From the NCBI GenBank assembly GCA_010909165.1, contig VJWM01000179.1:248001-312000 (forward strand): a stretch of DNA of 64,000 nt. The letters run 5' to 3'. Below, piece by piece: positions 43,969-54,921 of this stretch. The number at the start of each line of letters is the position of its first letter. Position 1 is the stretch's first letter. The notes below the pieces were generated by a model. It was given only the letters and a program-made list of their open reading frames with translations, did no database searches and was not told the DNA's origin. Source of the DNA: Anthoceros angustus. Its lineage: Eukaryota; Streptophyta; Anthocerotopsida; Anthocerotales; Anthocerotaceae. A program made the translations under genes and the position numbers.

Positions 43969-45921
43969 ATGGAGCTGAGCGTCTTGCTGCTGCAGCTGCT
44001 TGGCGGCATTGCGGCAGTTCTGGTGTTTGTCCGTTGGATGCGAAAGCCCAAGGCCGGGGCCAAACTGAATCTGCCACCGGAGCCCCCCTCTTGGCCCGTG
44101 ATCGGGCACTTACATCTGTTTCTGGCATCGTCTCATCCTCACCGGGAGATGCATAGATTGGCGGAGGAATACGGACCCATTCTGCATCTCCGGATGGCAG
44201 GGAGGTCTGTGGTGCTCGTCTCCTCCGCGGACACGGCTCGTGAAGTGCTCAAGGATCAGGACCGGAATTTGGCTTCTCGACCTCCGTTCGCGGCGTTCAA
44301 TGGTATGGGGTTCGTCGAGGGGTCCATGGGTCTCGCTCCTTACGGGCCGCGCTGGAGATACCTGAGGTCTGTTTGTGCTTGCACGTAGCCAGTCATTACG
44401 ACTGCCAGGATTGATGGGGGTTGTCGATTGCCATCTTACTCAGCAAGGTGAAACCGTACATTTCAGGAAGGTGGCCACTACTGAGCTCCTCAGTCAGAAG
44501 CCGATACAGCAGCATGCAGCGGCGAGAGAGCAGGAAATGGATGCCATTGTGCGCTCCATTCTGCATGACACTGCCAGGGATGTGGGATTCAACTTGCACG
44601 AGAAGCTTGGTGCTCTGTCCATGAATCTGATGAGTAGGCTGTTGATTGGAAGGCGGCTTTTCCACCACCGTGATAGCTCACAACACGATCGTGGTCATCG
44701 AGAGGTGGGCCTGGGATGCGTGTGCGATGCACAGAAAATCTGCATTCTACTGTACAGTTGTTGGTTTGATTGCTGTGCGCGAGGTGAAGGTTTCTCTGGC
44801 CTTGCAGGCTGCTGATTCCGAGGGTATTGAGTTAGTGCAAACGATGGAGGATCTCCAGCGCGCGTATGGAGTCCCGCTGGTCGGAGATCACAACCCACGC
44901 CTGGCATTTCTGGACTGGTGGACCAAGAAGCGAATTGTCAACTTGCATGTGAAAGTGGACAAGTTCCTAAATAAGCAGCTGGATGAGCACAGGAAGCAGA
45001 GGAACATCCAGAAAGCAGAGCCGGACTTCATGGATATTCTGATGTCCTTACCGGCTGAGGAAGGAGCTGTACCCAACTCCGACAACATGATCAGAGGGTT
45101 AGTCCTGGTGAGTTGCACATCAGTACACCTCTTTACAGTAATGGTCTGGCATGTCATCATATCGCATAAGTTCTCAGACTGCTTGCATTATTTCTATGCT
45201 GCAGGACTTGATGGGTGCTGGGGTGGACACCTCTTCATTGACCATGGAGTGGACTATGGCAGAGGTGATCCGAAACCCTCACGTTATGAAACTGGCTCAC
45301 GAGGAGCTTGACTCAGTGGTTGGGCGAGACCGCAGGGTGCAGGAATCGGACATTCCGAATTTGCCGTATCTTCAAGCCATCGTCAAGGAAAGCATGCGTG
45401 TACATCCTCCTGCCGCAAATCTCCTCCCACATGAAGCCATCGATTCTTGTCAAATTGCAGGGTACGACATCCCGGCCAGGACGACCGTGCTTGTCAGTAT
45501 TTGGAGCATCACACGGGCCAAGTCCGTATGGGAGAGCCCTACAGAGTTCAAGCCAGAAAGGTTCCTGGGAAGGTATATATTACCAAGCTCCTTTCAGCAA
45601 GTTTCTCAATCCTGTGCTAGAAAGTCTCACAGTAGTGGGCAAACGCGTGTTATGGTGTGCAGGGATTTCGACATCACTGGCCAGAATTTTGACTTCATCC
45701 CTTTCGGATCTGGGAGGAGACGTTGTCCTGGCTACCTATTGGGCCTCATCCATGTGCAATATGCTGTGGCCCAGTTACTGCACAGCTTTGATTGGCAACC
45801 GCCTCAGGGCCAGAAACCCGAGCATATGGACATGATGGAAACTTATGGATTGGCCATGCGCAAGACCGTCCCTTTGCATGCTGTTGCTAGTCCTCGCTTG
45901 CCTCCGCACTTATATTGCTAG
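43969..45921 (+). CDS. Cytochrome P450, CYP71 clan
   Basis: Five exons: 43,969-44,366, 44,467-44,704, 44,808-45,107, 45,205-45,572, 45,663-45,921; 520 residues. It has an N-terminal ER anchor (ELSVLLLQLLGGIAAVLVF), a proline-rich hinge (LPPEPPSWPVIGH), the oxygen-activation helix GAGVDTSS, ExxR as KESMR, PERF as FKPERF, and the haem loop FIPFGSGRRRCPG with the axial Cys. This is an A-type (plant CYP71 clan) monooxygenase fed by NADPH-P450 reductase; I cannot name the family or substrate. The donor of exon 2 (44,704) was chosen because it keeps phase, while a nearer GTGATAG does not. It shares its promoter region with a receptor kinase. An AATAAA at 45,983-45,988 directly touches a copia LTR. 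Confidence 0.95.
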
Positions 45922-45982
45922 CTCTCCTCATGGTGGACTTGATATCATGGACACAGTCCTAAACTTGTTGCAATGCGCACCT

Positions 45983-45988
45983 AATAAA
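45983..45988 (+). terminator. Candidate poly(A) signal of the P450
   Basis: AATAAA lies 62 bases after the stop codon, and its last base is adjacent to the first base of the copia LTR. Plant signals are loose, so this is a candidate only. Confidence 0.35.
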
Positions 45989-46274
45989 TGTAAGAACTAG
46001 CTCAAACACAACACAGCCTGGGCAACGCACAGGATCAACACAGTTAGCAGACACAAGCAGAGGCAATGGATGGCACACGCAATAGCACCACTTGCTTAGA
46101 TAGGCTCCACAGTACACAAGTCAATATACACAAGTCAATATGGTGCACAGGGTGCTACATATATAGCCCTTAGGTGGGGCAACTGTCGAGGAGGTAAGCC
46201 CTAGTATCGAGAGTGCAATATCCTAGTATATCCTAATATACTAGAGTAAGTAGCAAAGGATTGAATCTCTAACA
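45989..46274 (-). mobile_element. Ty1/copia 3' LTR
   Basis: 286 bases that on the minus strand start TGTTAGAGATTC and end in CA. A TATA box (GGGCTATATATGTAGC, plus 46,155-46,169) lies inside. On its right edge, the minus strand reads TTGTAGGGGGAG, a typical copia polypurine tract, directly before the LTR. Element orientation is therefore minus. No second LTR is present, so target duplication cannot be tested. Confidence 0.85.
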
Positions 46275-46288
46275 CTCCCCCTACAAGC
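46275..46288 (-). other. Copia polypurine tract
   Basis: GCTTGTAGGGGGAG on the minus strand, immediately 5' of the 3' LTR. It is the plus-strand primer site of the retroelement. Confidence 0.8.
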
Positions 46289-48030
46289 TAAAGCTACTTA
46301 CCAATGCCAAGATCCGAACGAAAATGTGCAAACTTTGCGCCGTTGAGCGCCTTGGTGAAGATATCCGCCACCATCTCCCCGGTGTGGAGGTATGAGATCT
46401 GAATCACGCCTTTGAGATATGTTCATGCGAACTACCAGGGAGAAGATCTCCTCGTAGTCCAGCCCTTTCACCTGAGTGAAACCGCAAGCCACTAGTCTCG
46501 CCTTATGCCTTTCCAGAGATCCGTCAGCATTGTACTTCTTCTTAAAAGTCCACTTGCAGTCGACGGCTTTTCTCCCGGGTGGCAAATCAACCAACGTCCA
46601 AACGTTGTTTTCGAGCATCGAATTATATTCAGTACGAATAGCTTCATTCCAGAACTCACCTTCAGGTCCGTTTCGTGCTTCCTCAATTGTGAGCAGGATA
46701 TCATCTTCGAGAAGAAAACACCATTGTGGTCCGCTCACCATGTTGAGCTGGGCATTCTCAAGGACCTTCCGCGAAGGCTGTCGGACCCTTGTCGACCGTC
46801 TCAGAATAGCTGTTGTTGGTTCGTCCTCTGCATCCTCCAATGCTGGAACTAACTCCTCAACTTGCTGCTCTGTTGTGCTCCTTCTGAGTTTCCTCCTCCG
46901 AGAATTCCTGCGAGAACGATAGGTGGTACAACCTCACCTGCTGGGATGTCCTCACCATCACCCTCCGGTGTGTGGTGATCCCCTTCTGCTGTCATTGGTG
47001 GATCTGGGACAAGGAAGGTGTCTTGGATAAACTCAGAGTCGAGGTCCGTGAAAACAGCCGTGCTCTCCGCATGACTTCCAATGTTGTTCTCAGCGAACAC
47101 GACATCAGAACGTTCATGCATCTGCTTGCTGACGGGATCCCACAATCTGTAAGCCTTTCGCTCATTCGCATAACCAATGAAGCTGCACTTGATGCTTCTG
47201 TCGTCCAACTTCTTCCGCAGTTGCTTAGGAACATGCACATATGCTACACAGCCAAACACTCTCAAGTGTGAGACATTTGGTTTCTCACCAAACCAAGGTT
47301 CATGGGGTGTCATAGAGCCACCTAGCGCCATGGTAATTGACATATTCTGTACGTGTACCGCCGCTGCCACTGCATCTGCCCAAAAATATTTTGGCATCCT
47401 GCTTTCCGCTAGCATACTCCTAGCGCCATTGCAGATGGTACGATTCTTCCGCTCGGCGATCCCTGCCTGTTGCGGCGTGTACCTTGTCGTTAACTACCTC
47501 TCAATTCCGGCCGCTGTGCATTCATCCTTGAAGAGTTTACTCAAATACTCTCCTCCCCCATCAGTTCGAAGTCTCTTCAACTTCTTTCCGGTTTGTTTCT
47601 CCGCAGTCGCCCTGAACATCTGAAATGCTTGGAGAGCGTCACTCTTCTTCCGCAGGAAGTACACCGCTGCTCTCCTGCTATAGTCGTCGATAAATGAAAT
47701 ATAGTATCTCGCCTGTATCATCCTTGCTTCCACTTGCATTGGTCCGCAAAGATCAGAATGGACAAGTTCCAAGACTTCTTTTGCTCTCTTCGTTACTGAA
47801 ACATAAGACCTTCGGGGATGCTTGCCTTTCATACAAGCGTCACACAGACCAAGTTCTGCCTTCTGGAGCTCCATGCCTGTCACGAACTTCTTCCGCTCCA
47901 TCTCCAGGAGAAACTTCAAGTTGGTATGCCCAAACCGTCTATGCCACAGTAAGGCATTTCCACCTTTCCCCGACACTATCTGAACCTCTTGGTCGTCAGG
48001 GACCTCCATCTGGTACACACTACTACACAT
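46289..48030 (-). pseudogene. Ty1/copia pol, internally deleted and broken
   Basis: In minus order: GAG-pre-integrase zinc region (LLWHRRFGHTNLKFL, CDACMKGKHPRRSY), integrase core (LVHSDLCGPMQ, FIDDYSRR, LRTDGGGEY), its C-terminal part (YFWADAV, RVFGCVAYVHVP, CSFIGYANERKAYRLWD), and the first part of reverse transcriptase (FWNEAIRTEYNSMLENN, CKWTFKKKYNADGS, HKARLVACGFTQ). Then after EEIFSLVVR it jumps to the very end of RNase H (VIQISYLHTG, ADIFTKALNGAKFAHFRS). So most of RT, including YxDD, and most of RNase H are missing. A TAG at 47,496-47,494 interrupts integrase, and a one-base shift lies near 46,850. Gag, protease and the 5' LTR are absent. It cannot move by itself. Confidence 0.92.
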
Positions 48031-49340
48031 CGGGTGTCTTTATGACAAGAGCATTACAACGTGGGGTGCTTCGCATTATAACTCTCGTCATATGGCATAT
48101 GATGGGTTCACCGAATCATCTTGGGTAGCCTTTAAAATACTCAAAGTATAACGTGAAGCAAAAACGTCATTTAATTGACATACCTCCGGACAAAACCGTC
48201 CCAGCCGAACCGGTGAACGCGAATCTCTACCGGGACTTACCGTCAGTGCCATCAGTTGGGTTTCCATGCTGGGTCTCGGTTCTTGTATGCATGTGCGATT
48301 ACATTTCCATTTGCGAAATTTGGACAATGGCTGGGCCAAGGCGGCAGGTCGGGCGTACTGGAGATCCTCACCTTGCTGCATTGCATTCAAGTTTTTGGGT
48401 TTGGCGTTCGGCCTTCACAAGTACTAGGAACCCGTTGGGCGCGGTGGTCTCAAGTGTGTACGATCTAACTTTGATCAAAAGGCAATCTAGTAACAAAGAT
48501 GACTGTGCTGCACTTTCTGCAAAGATATTCGAAGTGAACGGATTGCACAATCAGCCCACTGCTGGCCGCGATGAGAAACGGTGCGATTCAAAGTCCAGCT
48601 ATGTACGAACCTGAGACGATCGGAATTAAATCCGATATCATACCATGGTCGGAGAGGCGCCAAAGCTAAACCCACGTCATGTCAGATTCGATTCTGATGT
48701 GCCCTCCCGGACATGGATGTCAGCCATGCGATGCCGGCAGGAGGCGTGATGGAGTTCCAGCATGGCTTACAATTGTCAGTCATTGTACAGGAGGACAATC
48801 GTCCAAAAATCCGTGCGGGATTGGGGTCTATCCTTCCAGAGTCTTCACGCTTGGACACAGATCCCACTCTCACGACGTGCCCAGCTTTTCGATACTGAGA
48901 CGTTCGCTTGGGGGCTTGTGACCGAGATGGGTGCAATTAGATTACCAGGCCACCGCCTGCTAATCTAATTGCACCCATCTCGGTCACCGCCTGCTAATCT
49001 AATTGCACACAGCTAGGTCACTGGACATGTGGGCTGAAATGTGCGGTGCCCCGAATGAACACGACAGAGACGATAGCTGTTCCAACAATGTGGTCGCATC
49101 GCTTACCATACAATTATATATTGACTAACAAGCTGTTGCCGCAACCACTTACATGGCAACAATCCACATTCAAAAAAAGTCGGGCTGAGAAGGCAATGCA
49201 TATTGAACGAGACCACAGACCCACAAGTTGGGCAAACTAAAATGTTGCCAACTAGGTGCATAACCTGCTTTCCTGCCACGCTCAAAACTAAGCCAAATGG
49301 TGCCGCCCTTCGTCTGCCATTCCTATCTGATTGTGGCACA
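48031..49340. other. Spacer right of the copia remnant
   Basis: No supported gene. Frames up to about 150 codons lack motifs. It contains the hairpin at 48,918-49,021. Confidence 0.4.
48918..49021. repeat. Perfect 27-bp hairpin plus a partial third copy
   Basis: Arms 48,918-48,944 and 48,961-48,987 are exact complements with a 16-base loop. The core CAATTAGATTA and its complement are clear. A further copy of the right arm (CGCCTGCTAATCTAATTGCAC) follows at 48,988-49,008 and then degrades (AGCTAGGTCAC against ATCTCGGTCAC). No Pol III or terminator context is seen. Confidence 0.95.
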
Positions 49341-49347
49341 TCACCTG

Positions 49348-50526
49348 CTAGTATTGGATGTCCACAATCGGAGTAAGAACCTCGACATCAATCGGCCGTG
49401 CCAGGGCATGTGGGGCGAACTTAAATGCAAATGCATTTCCGGCCAGAATTGTAGATCCTCTGCGTCCAGCGATACAATGGCATGTCTGGACGATCAAGTC
49501 GCAAGCATCAAGAACCTGGTGCTTTGCTTCTTCATTCAGGCCCACCGTGGAATAGCACACTAAGTGCTCTGTCCGATTGTAAGTAAAAGGCAGCCTCTCA
49601 GCATGCCCAGCACAAACCAAAACATCCATGGCCTTCTTCATGATCTTCACTGAGCTGATGGGCTTGCAAGTGACACGCAAAACAGAGCGCATGGCGCCAT
49701 CAGGTCCAGTCCACAAGCTGAGCCGCTTCTTGTCCCAAGGAGGACCCACGCAGCGCGTTTGAACAAGCCGGCCCCATTCAGAATTCCTCAGGTTGTCGAA
49801 CTCTGCTTCGATGTCATCTCTCAGAGTAGGAAGGGCGTCACCCGATGCGCCCGCCTGTGCTTGAGGTGGATCAAACGCGGTTCCCGCCTCCACACGTAGC
49901 ACGCCGAACTTCCCGAGAGCAAGACTGACAAAAAAGGCGTGTCGTAGGAGTTCCAATCTCCACAACAACCGAGACGTTCAGCAAAAACGTGACAGTCCTC
50001 ATCTCCTCCACAATGTCAACCACATGCGCACCCAGCTCCTTAGCGCGTGACAGCATGCCAGGCCCCAGTCGGTTCGCACAGGCAACCCACCAATTCTTTA
50101 CGTCCCAGTGATGGAGTTCCCGTCTCAATGGTAAAGGGCCTCCGTCGTGCACAGCAAGGCGGGCGATGTCGTAATCCTCTCCAAAGCATTCAAGCTCGGT
50201 GCTCGCCACTTGCATCACCCATCGTCCAGAGCCCGGAGTCCAAATGTCGGGAACATCGACCTCTGCAGTTCGGTATGCCTTGCGCAAACATAATCCCCAG
50301 ATGCGAGGGCGGGAGCATGATCCCAGATCCACACCTCTTGGGCATTGGGGCGTGAAGTTGCCAACACCGTGCGCCGTCGTCTCACATTACGCTCGGGTTC
50401 CACAGAGGGCGCAGAGTCATTTCCGCTAGTGTCCATCGGCTCGGAGTTCGTGCCTCCGGCAAAGCCCACGTACACGTTTTCTTCATTCGCTGCGCTCCCC
50501 TCGACTATGCCCCCGCTGTTAGCCAT
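49348..50526 (-). pseudogene. Fuller copy of the unknown repeat-associated gene
   Basis: Three minus-strand frames join in order: 50,526-50,215 (MANSGGIVEGSAANEEN...EVWIWDHAPALASGDYV), 50,290-about 49,970 (EVDVPDIWTPGSGRWVMQV, ELHHWDVKNWWVACANRL), and 49,968-49,348 (EFDNLRNSEWGRLVQTRCV, RLPFTYNRTEHLVCYS, TILAGNAFAFKF). Two frame changes, near 50,280 and 49,960, separate them; short introns cannot be excluded. The last third matches the relic at 3,120-3,440. The total is near 390 residues. I recognize no domain and propose no function. Its start lies in a segment (GCCATGTTTGCAACACC) that recurs at 52,021 at the gag duplication junction. Confidence 0.6.
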
Positions 50527-52018
50527 GTTTGCAACACCACAGCTGCGCCCGCTGTGGAGTGTGAATTTGTGTCTAGGAACACTGTGAGGTCCACATTCAC
50601 CCTCAATATCGTTGTAGTCCTGGGATTTGCTCCCAAGGGAATGGTTTGTGCCAAGAGACGCTAACTTCTATCGCTACTGGCCTTCGCCTAAGTCAGGACT
50701 CTCCTGCTATTACCCTTCTTACCTATCTACTCGACTACTACTACTCCCCACTACCCCAGATCTCATTCTCCGACCACAGATCTTATTCCACGACCGTCGT
50801 TCCCGAGATTTGGATTTGGTATGTATCTTCCAAGCACACCTCTTCCTCGTCAACCTCGTATCCCAGCAGTTGCACCTTCGTTTGGGGACAGTTCGACTTC
50901 GAGTGTCCCTGCTGTCCGCAGGTTGAGCAGAAGAGATTCAGCAGCTCAGGCAACTCTCCTCCTATCGTGGTCTTTAATGGCATTAAGATGGAGTTTCTCC
51001 AATTTGGCCATCATTTCCTCCATCTTGTTCCCTTGTTGCTCCACCTTTTTGGCTGCTGTTTCCACCTCTCTCCTCACCTGCTCCGCGTCCTTCCTTGCAT
51101 ATACCAGCTCCTTCCCTCTGGCACGGCATCTTCTTTCCCACTCATTTCTTACCCCCTTCTTTTTTTCCCTTCGGCCGCCCTCATCTTCTGACGAATCTTC
51201 CTCCGAATCTTGACTGGTCTCTTCTTCCGTGGAGCTATTCAAGGAGTCTGCTGAGGAGCTATCTTCCTCCGTGGAATTGTCTTCAGAGGATAAGGAGACA
51301 TTGTCTTCTTCTTCTTGGATTTCTTCTTGTCCTTCCGTGCGCCCTTGTTTGATTTCTTCTGCGCTTCCGCATTGGATTCCTCATAATTCAAGGCAGCTTT
51401 GATTGCTCGATCCAAATCTTTCTCAGCCTGGAGCCGTACATGCTTCCCCATCTCCGTACCCAGGCCTCTTGCAAACCAACGGATTGCCATTAACTCTGAG
51501 TGAGGACCAGCACGATCCCGCAGGCTGTGGAACCTTTCCACATAAGCCTGCAGGGTCTCCTTCTTCCCTCTCCGCAATCCCTCGAGTTTGACAGACATAT
51601 CCTTCCACATCGACTCCTAAACCTTTCGCAAAAGCTCTTCAAGGCCCCAAAGGGTGGTGGGGTGTGGAAGAAGCTATATACTCGCTTGTACCACTTGGCC
51701 ACGCCCGTAAGACCCCATAAAGCAGTTGGGCACGCGTTGCGCATCCTCACGATTGGCAAGCGTCAAAACGCCGACAAACTCGCTGTGATCCTCGTGGCCC
51801 TTCTTCTCTCCATACAATGTAAGATTGCTTAGTAGTAACAAGCACCGAGTAGTAGTCATAACTACCGGGTAGTACTTTCAATGAGTGCGGTAGTTGACGC
51901 AACCACTACGTTTGGGTAGCCTCCACGTCCACAGTTTGACTGGATCAGATCTAGGCAATTTGGAACGGAGATCAAAAGGCAAGGTAGGATCGGGATACCG
52001 GCCCTTGTACCTCTTCCG
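50522..52018 (-). mobile_element. Gypsy gag unit A (tandem duplicate)
   Basis: A second copy of unit B to its right, in the same minus orientation. It keeps the gag core (ERFHSLRDRAGPHSELMAI, ARGLGTEMGKHVRLQAEKD), an acidic stretch (EEETSQDSEEDSSEDEGG), a coiled segment and the zinc knuckle CSTCGQQGHSKSNC (near 50,900). The gag N-terminus is missing and there are several frameshifts from lost single or paired bases. It ends at 52,018 in CTTCCGTA, followed by GCC shared with the next unit. Confidence 0.85.
50553..50807 (-). repeat. 250-bp segment, copy 1 of 3
   Basis: Starts TGTGGAGTGTGAATTTG and ends CGTCGTTCCCGAG. It recurs at 52,052-52,301 and 53,841-54,095. In the element's own (minus) direction it ends in CACTCCACA. 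Copy 3 sits directly before a primer-binding-like site, so it is probably part of the LTR (R/U5) or leader. Confidence 0.9.
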
Positions 52019-52020
52019 TA

Positions 52021-53760
52021 GCCATGTTTGCAACACCACAGCTGCGCCCGCTGTGGAGTGTGAATTTGTGTCTAGGAACACTGTGAGGTCCACATTCACC
52101 CTCAATATCGTTGTAGTCCTGGGATTTGCTCCCAAGGGAATGGTTTGTGCCAAGAGACGCTAACTTCTATCGCCATCGGCCTTCGCCTAAGTCGACTCTC
52201 CTGCTATTACCCTTCTTACCTATCTACTCGACTACTACTACTCCCCACTACCCCGGATCTCATTCTCCGACCACGATCTTATTCCACGACCGTCGTTCGA
52301 GATTTGGATTTGGTATGTATCTTCCAAGCACCTCTTCCTCGTCAACCTCGTGATCCAAATAGTTGCACCTTCGTTTGGGGACAGTTCGACTTCGAGTGTC
52401 CCTGCTGTCCGCAGGTTGAGCAGAAGAGATTCGCCCGCGCTCCTGTAGCAACTCTCCTCCTATCGTGGTCTTTAATGGCATTAAGATGGAGTTTCTCCAA
52501 TTTGGCCATCATTTCCTCCATCTTGTTCCCTTGTTGCTCCACCTTTTTGGCTGCTGTTTCCACCTCTCTCCTCACCGCCTGCCCTTCCTTGCATATACCA
52601 GCTCCTTCCTCCGCACGCATCTTCTTTCCCACTCATTTCTTACCCCCTTCTTTTTTTCCCTTCGGCCGCCCTCATCTTCTGACGAATCTTCCTCCGAATC
52701 TTGACTGGTCTCTTCTTCCGTGGAGCTATTCAAGGAGTCTGCTGAGGAGCTATCTTCCTCCGTGGAATTGTCTTGAGGATAAGGAGACATTGTCTTCTTC
52801 TTCTTCTTCTTCTTGTCCTTCCGCCCTTGTTTGATTTCTTCAAGGCCCGCATTGGATTCCTCATAATTCAAGGCAGCTTTGATTGCTCGATCCAAATCTT
52901 TCTCAGCCTGGAGCCGTACATGCTTCCCCATCTCCGTGCCCAGACCTCTTGCAAACCAACGGATTGCCATTAACTCTGAGTGAGGACCAGCACGATCCCG
53001 TAGGCTGTGGAACCTTTCCACATAAGCCTGCAGGGTCTCCTTCTTCCCTCTCCGCAATCCCTCGAGTTTGGACAGGACATATCCTTCCACATCGACTCCC
53101 CTAAACCTTTCGCAAAAAGCTCTCTTCAAGGCCCCAAAGGGTGGCTGGGGGTGTGGAAGAAGCTATATACTCTCGTTTGTACCACTTGGCCACCGCTCCG
53201 CGTAAGACCCCATAAAACAGTTGGGCACGTTGCGCATCCTCCTGATTGGCAAGCGTCAGCTGCTCAAAACGCTCGACAAACTCGTCAGGATCCTCGTGGC
53301 CCTTCTTCTCTCCATACAACAGGTAAGATTGCTTAGTAGTAACAAGCACCGGAGTAGTAGTCATAACTACCGGGGTAGTACTTTCAATGAGTGCGGTAGT
53401 TGACGCAACCACTACGTTTGGACTGGCCTCCACGTCCACGAAGTTTGACTGGACTGTAGATGATCTAGGCAATTTGGAACGGAGATCAAAAGGCAAGGTA
53501 GGATCGGGATACCTGGGCCCTTGTACCTCTTCCGTAGCCGAGAGTTGGGAATCTGAGTCGGATGGGGTCCGACCCCTGATTCCAAGTCGACTCCCTGTTC
53601 CTCTTCCTTGTCCAGCAGGTGTAACCTCCCCCTGCGCCCTCCTCGTGACTCTCTGCAACCTTTCCGCTGCTTGGCGTTGTCGCTTTACCAAAAGCGTTTC
53701 CCCACAGTCAGACCCAGAGTCGCTTGTCTTCACCCGAGGCATCCATCTATTAACCTAGTA
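52021..53760 (-). mobile_element. Gypsy gag unit B
   Basis: Contains the fuller gag. From ATG at 53,742: MPRVKTSDSGSDCGETL, an S/T-rich region, then QSYLLYGEKKGHEDPDEFVERFEQL and FYGVLRGAVAKWYKR (Retrotrans_gag core). One frame change near 53,110 follows, then CERFRG, VERFHSLRDRAGPHSEL, RAIKAALNYEESNA, an acidic stretch, and, after another change near 52,600, the zinc knuckle CSTCGQQGHSKSNC near 52,410. Gag packages the element's RNA. No protease, RT or integrase follows on the left: gag runs straight into the 250-bp segment. So the element is a gag-only relic. Confidence 0.88.
52052..52301 (-). repeat. 250-bp segment, copy 2 of 3
   Basis: Same segment as at 50,553 and 53,841. Against copies 1 and 3 it lacks short pieces (AGG, AG, CC) but has few substitutions. 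Confidence 0.9.
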
Positions 53761-53817
53761 ATGCTAGACTCTATTGTGGCTATGGTTAGTTCTACCTATG
53801 TCCTTGACAGCGATTTC

Positions 53818-53838
53818 ATTCCCCGGCAACGGCGGCAA
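53818..53838 (-). other. Primer-binding-like site of the gypsy element
   Basis: The minus strand reads TTGCCGCCGTTGCCGGGGAAT. Many plant gypsy elements have TGGCGCCGTTGCCGGGG, complementary to the 3' end of a tRNA, just inside the 5' LTR. The 3' part of the motif matches exactly, while the first bases differ. Its position between copy 3 of the 250-bp segment and gag fits. Confidence 0.6.
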
Positions 53839-53840
53839 AA

Positions 53841-54095
53841 TGTGGAGTGTGAATTTATGTCTAGGAACACTGTGAGGTCCACATTCATCCTCAATATCAT
53901 TGTAGTCCTGGGATTCGCTCCCAAGGGAATGGTTTGTGCCAAGAGACGCTAACTTCTATCGCTACTGGCCTTCGCCTAAGTCAGGACTCTCCTGCTATTA
54001 CCCTTCTTACCTATCTACTCGACTACTACTACTCCCCACTACCCCATATCTCATTCTCCGACCACAGATCTTATTCCACGACCGTCGTTCCCGAG
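53841..54095 (-). repeat. 250-bp segment, copy 3 of 3 (probable LTR end)
   Basis: On the minus strand it ends CACTCCACA right before the primer-binding-like site, as an LTR U5 end should. Right of 54,095 it continues into sequence not found in the other two copies, which would be the rest of this LTR. Confidence 0.75.
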
Positions 54096-54921
54096 CTACT
54101 ACCGCGGTGACCCTCACCACTACCGGGTAGTTGCTTCGACTACCGAGGTGGGTCCCACGCCAAACCCTAGCGAATTATTTGCGGCGCAAGGCGCGGATCT
54201 CGCCACGGCGGCCATCACGCATGATCGACTTTATGCACTCCACACTTCATGCACACACACACACCGATTCCTAGGGACCAAAGTTCCACAGATCCCTCTC
54301 AACCGCTTCACGCACACACAAAGGGCGCCACCCTCACACAATTCCAGAAGGAATGATATTTCCTCTTGTGCACACTTCCACGAATAGCACCGGTTTGGAT
54401 TCTCTTTGATCCACACAATCCCCACTGTTAGTCACTCAATTAGTTCCCCTTCTCAACTCCTCCTCACAGCCTCACACCTCGCATCGCGTACAGTGCTCAG
54501 CCACTCCTTCACCCACTCTTCCTTCTCCTCCACGATTCGCTTCTTCCAATTCTCTCTCTCTCTCGATACGCTCTCAGGCTTCCAACCACACACCCACATA
54601 CACTCTTAATTTCGGAACACAACCAGCAGGAAGAAGGGTAAGGGAAGGAAGAATTTTCGGGCGTCACAGTAGGCCTTACGAGCAAGCTCCAGACCCGCCC
54701 CGCGCCAATCCCTCGATTTCCTCCTCCTTTGTCGGTGAGCGCCACTCACCCCTCTCCACTAAGCTGGAGCAAGCTCTCGACCACCCCTAGGAGCTGCCTC
54801 GCACCCCACCTCTCAATCGGACGTCTCCAACCAGCCAGGCGGGATCTCAACCAGAATTATCTCATGAGAGGCATAATTCGCCCCTCTTATACATTGGCTG
54901 GGGCGTCATGCCTCCAGATTT
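54096..54921. other. Probable rest of the gypsy LTR, then spacer
   Basis: CT-rich, with a short ACACACACACAC run near 54,252 and no supported gene. I cannot place the outer LTR end. Confidence 0.35.

Noticed and set aside
44640-44670. Alternative donor GTGATAG in P450 exon 2
   Set aside because: Joining from it to the next exon gives an immediate stop, whereas GTGGGC at 44,705 keeps the frame.
54240-54265. Telomere-like or centromeric repeat
   Set aside because: It is only a short ACAC run in a gypsy LTR-like stretch.
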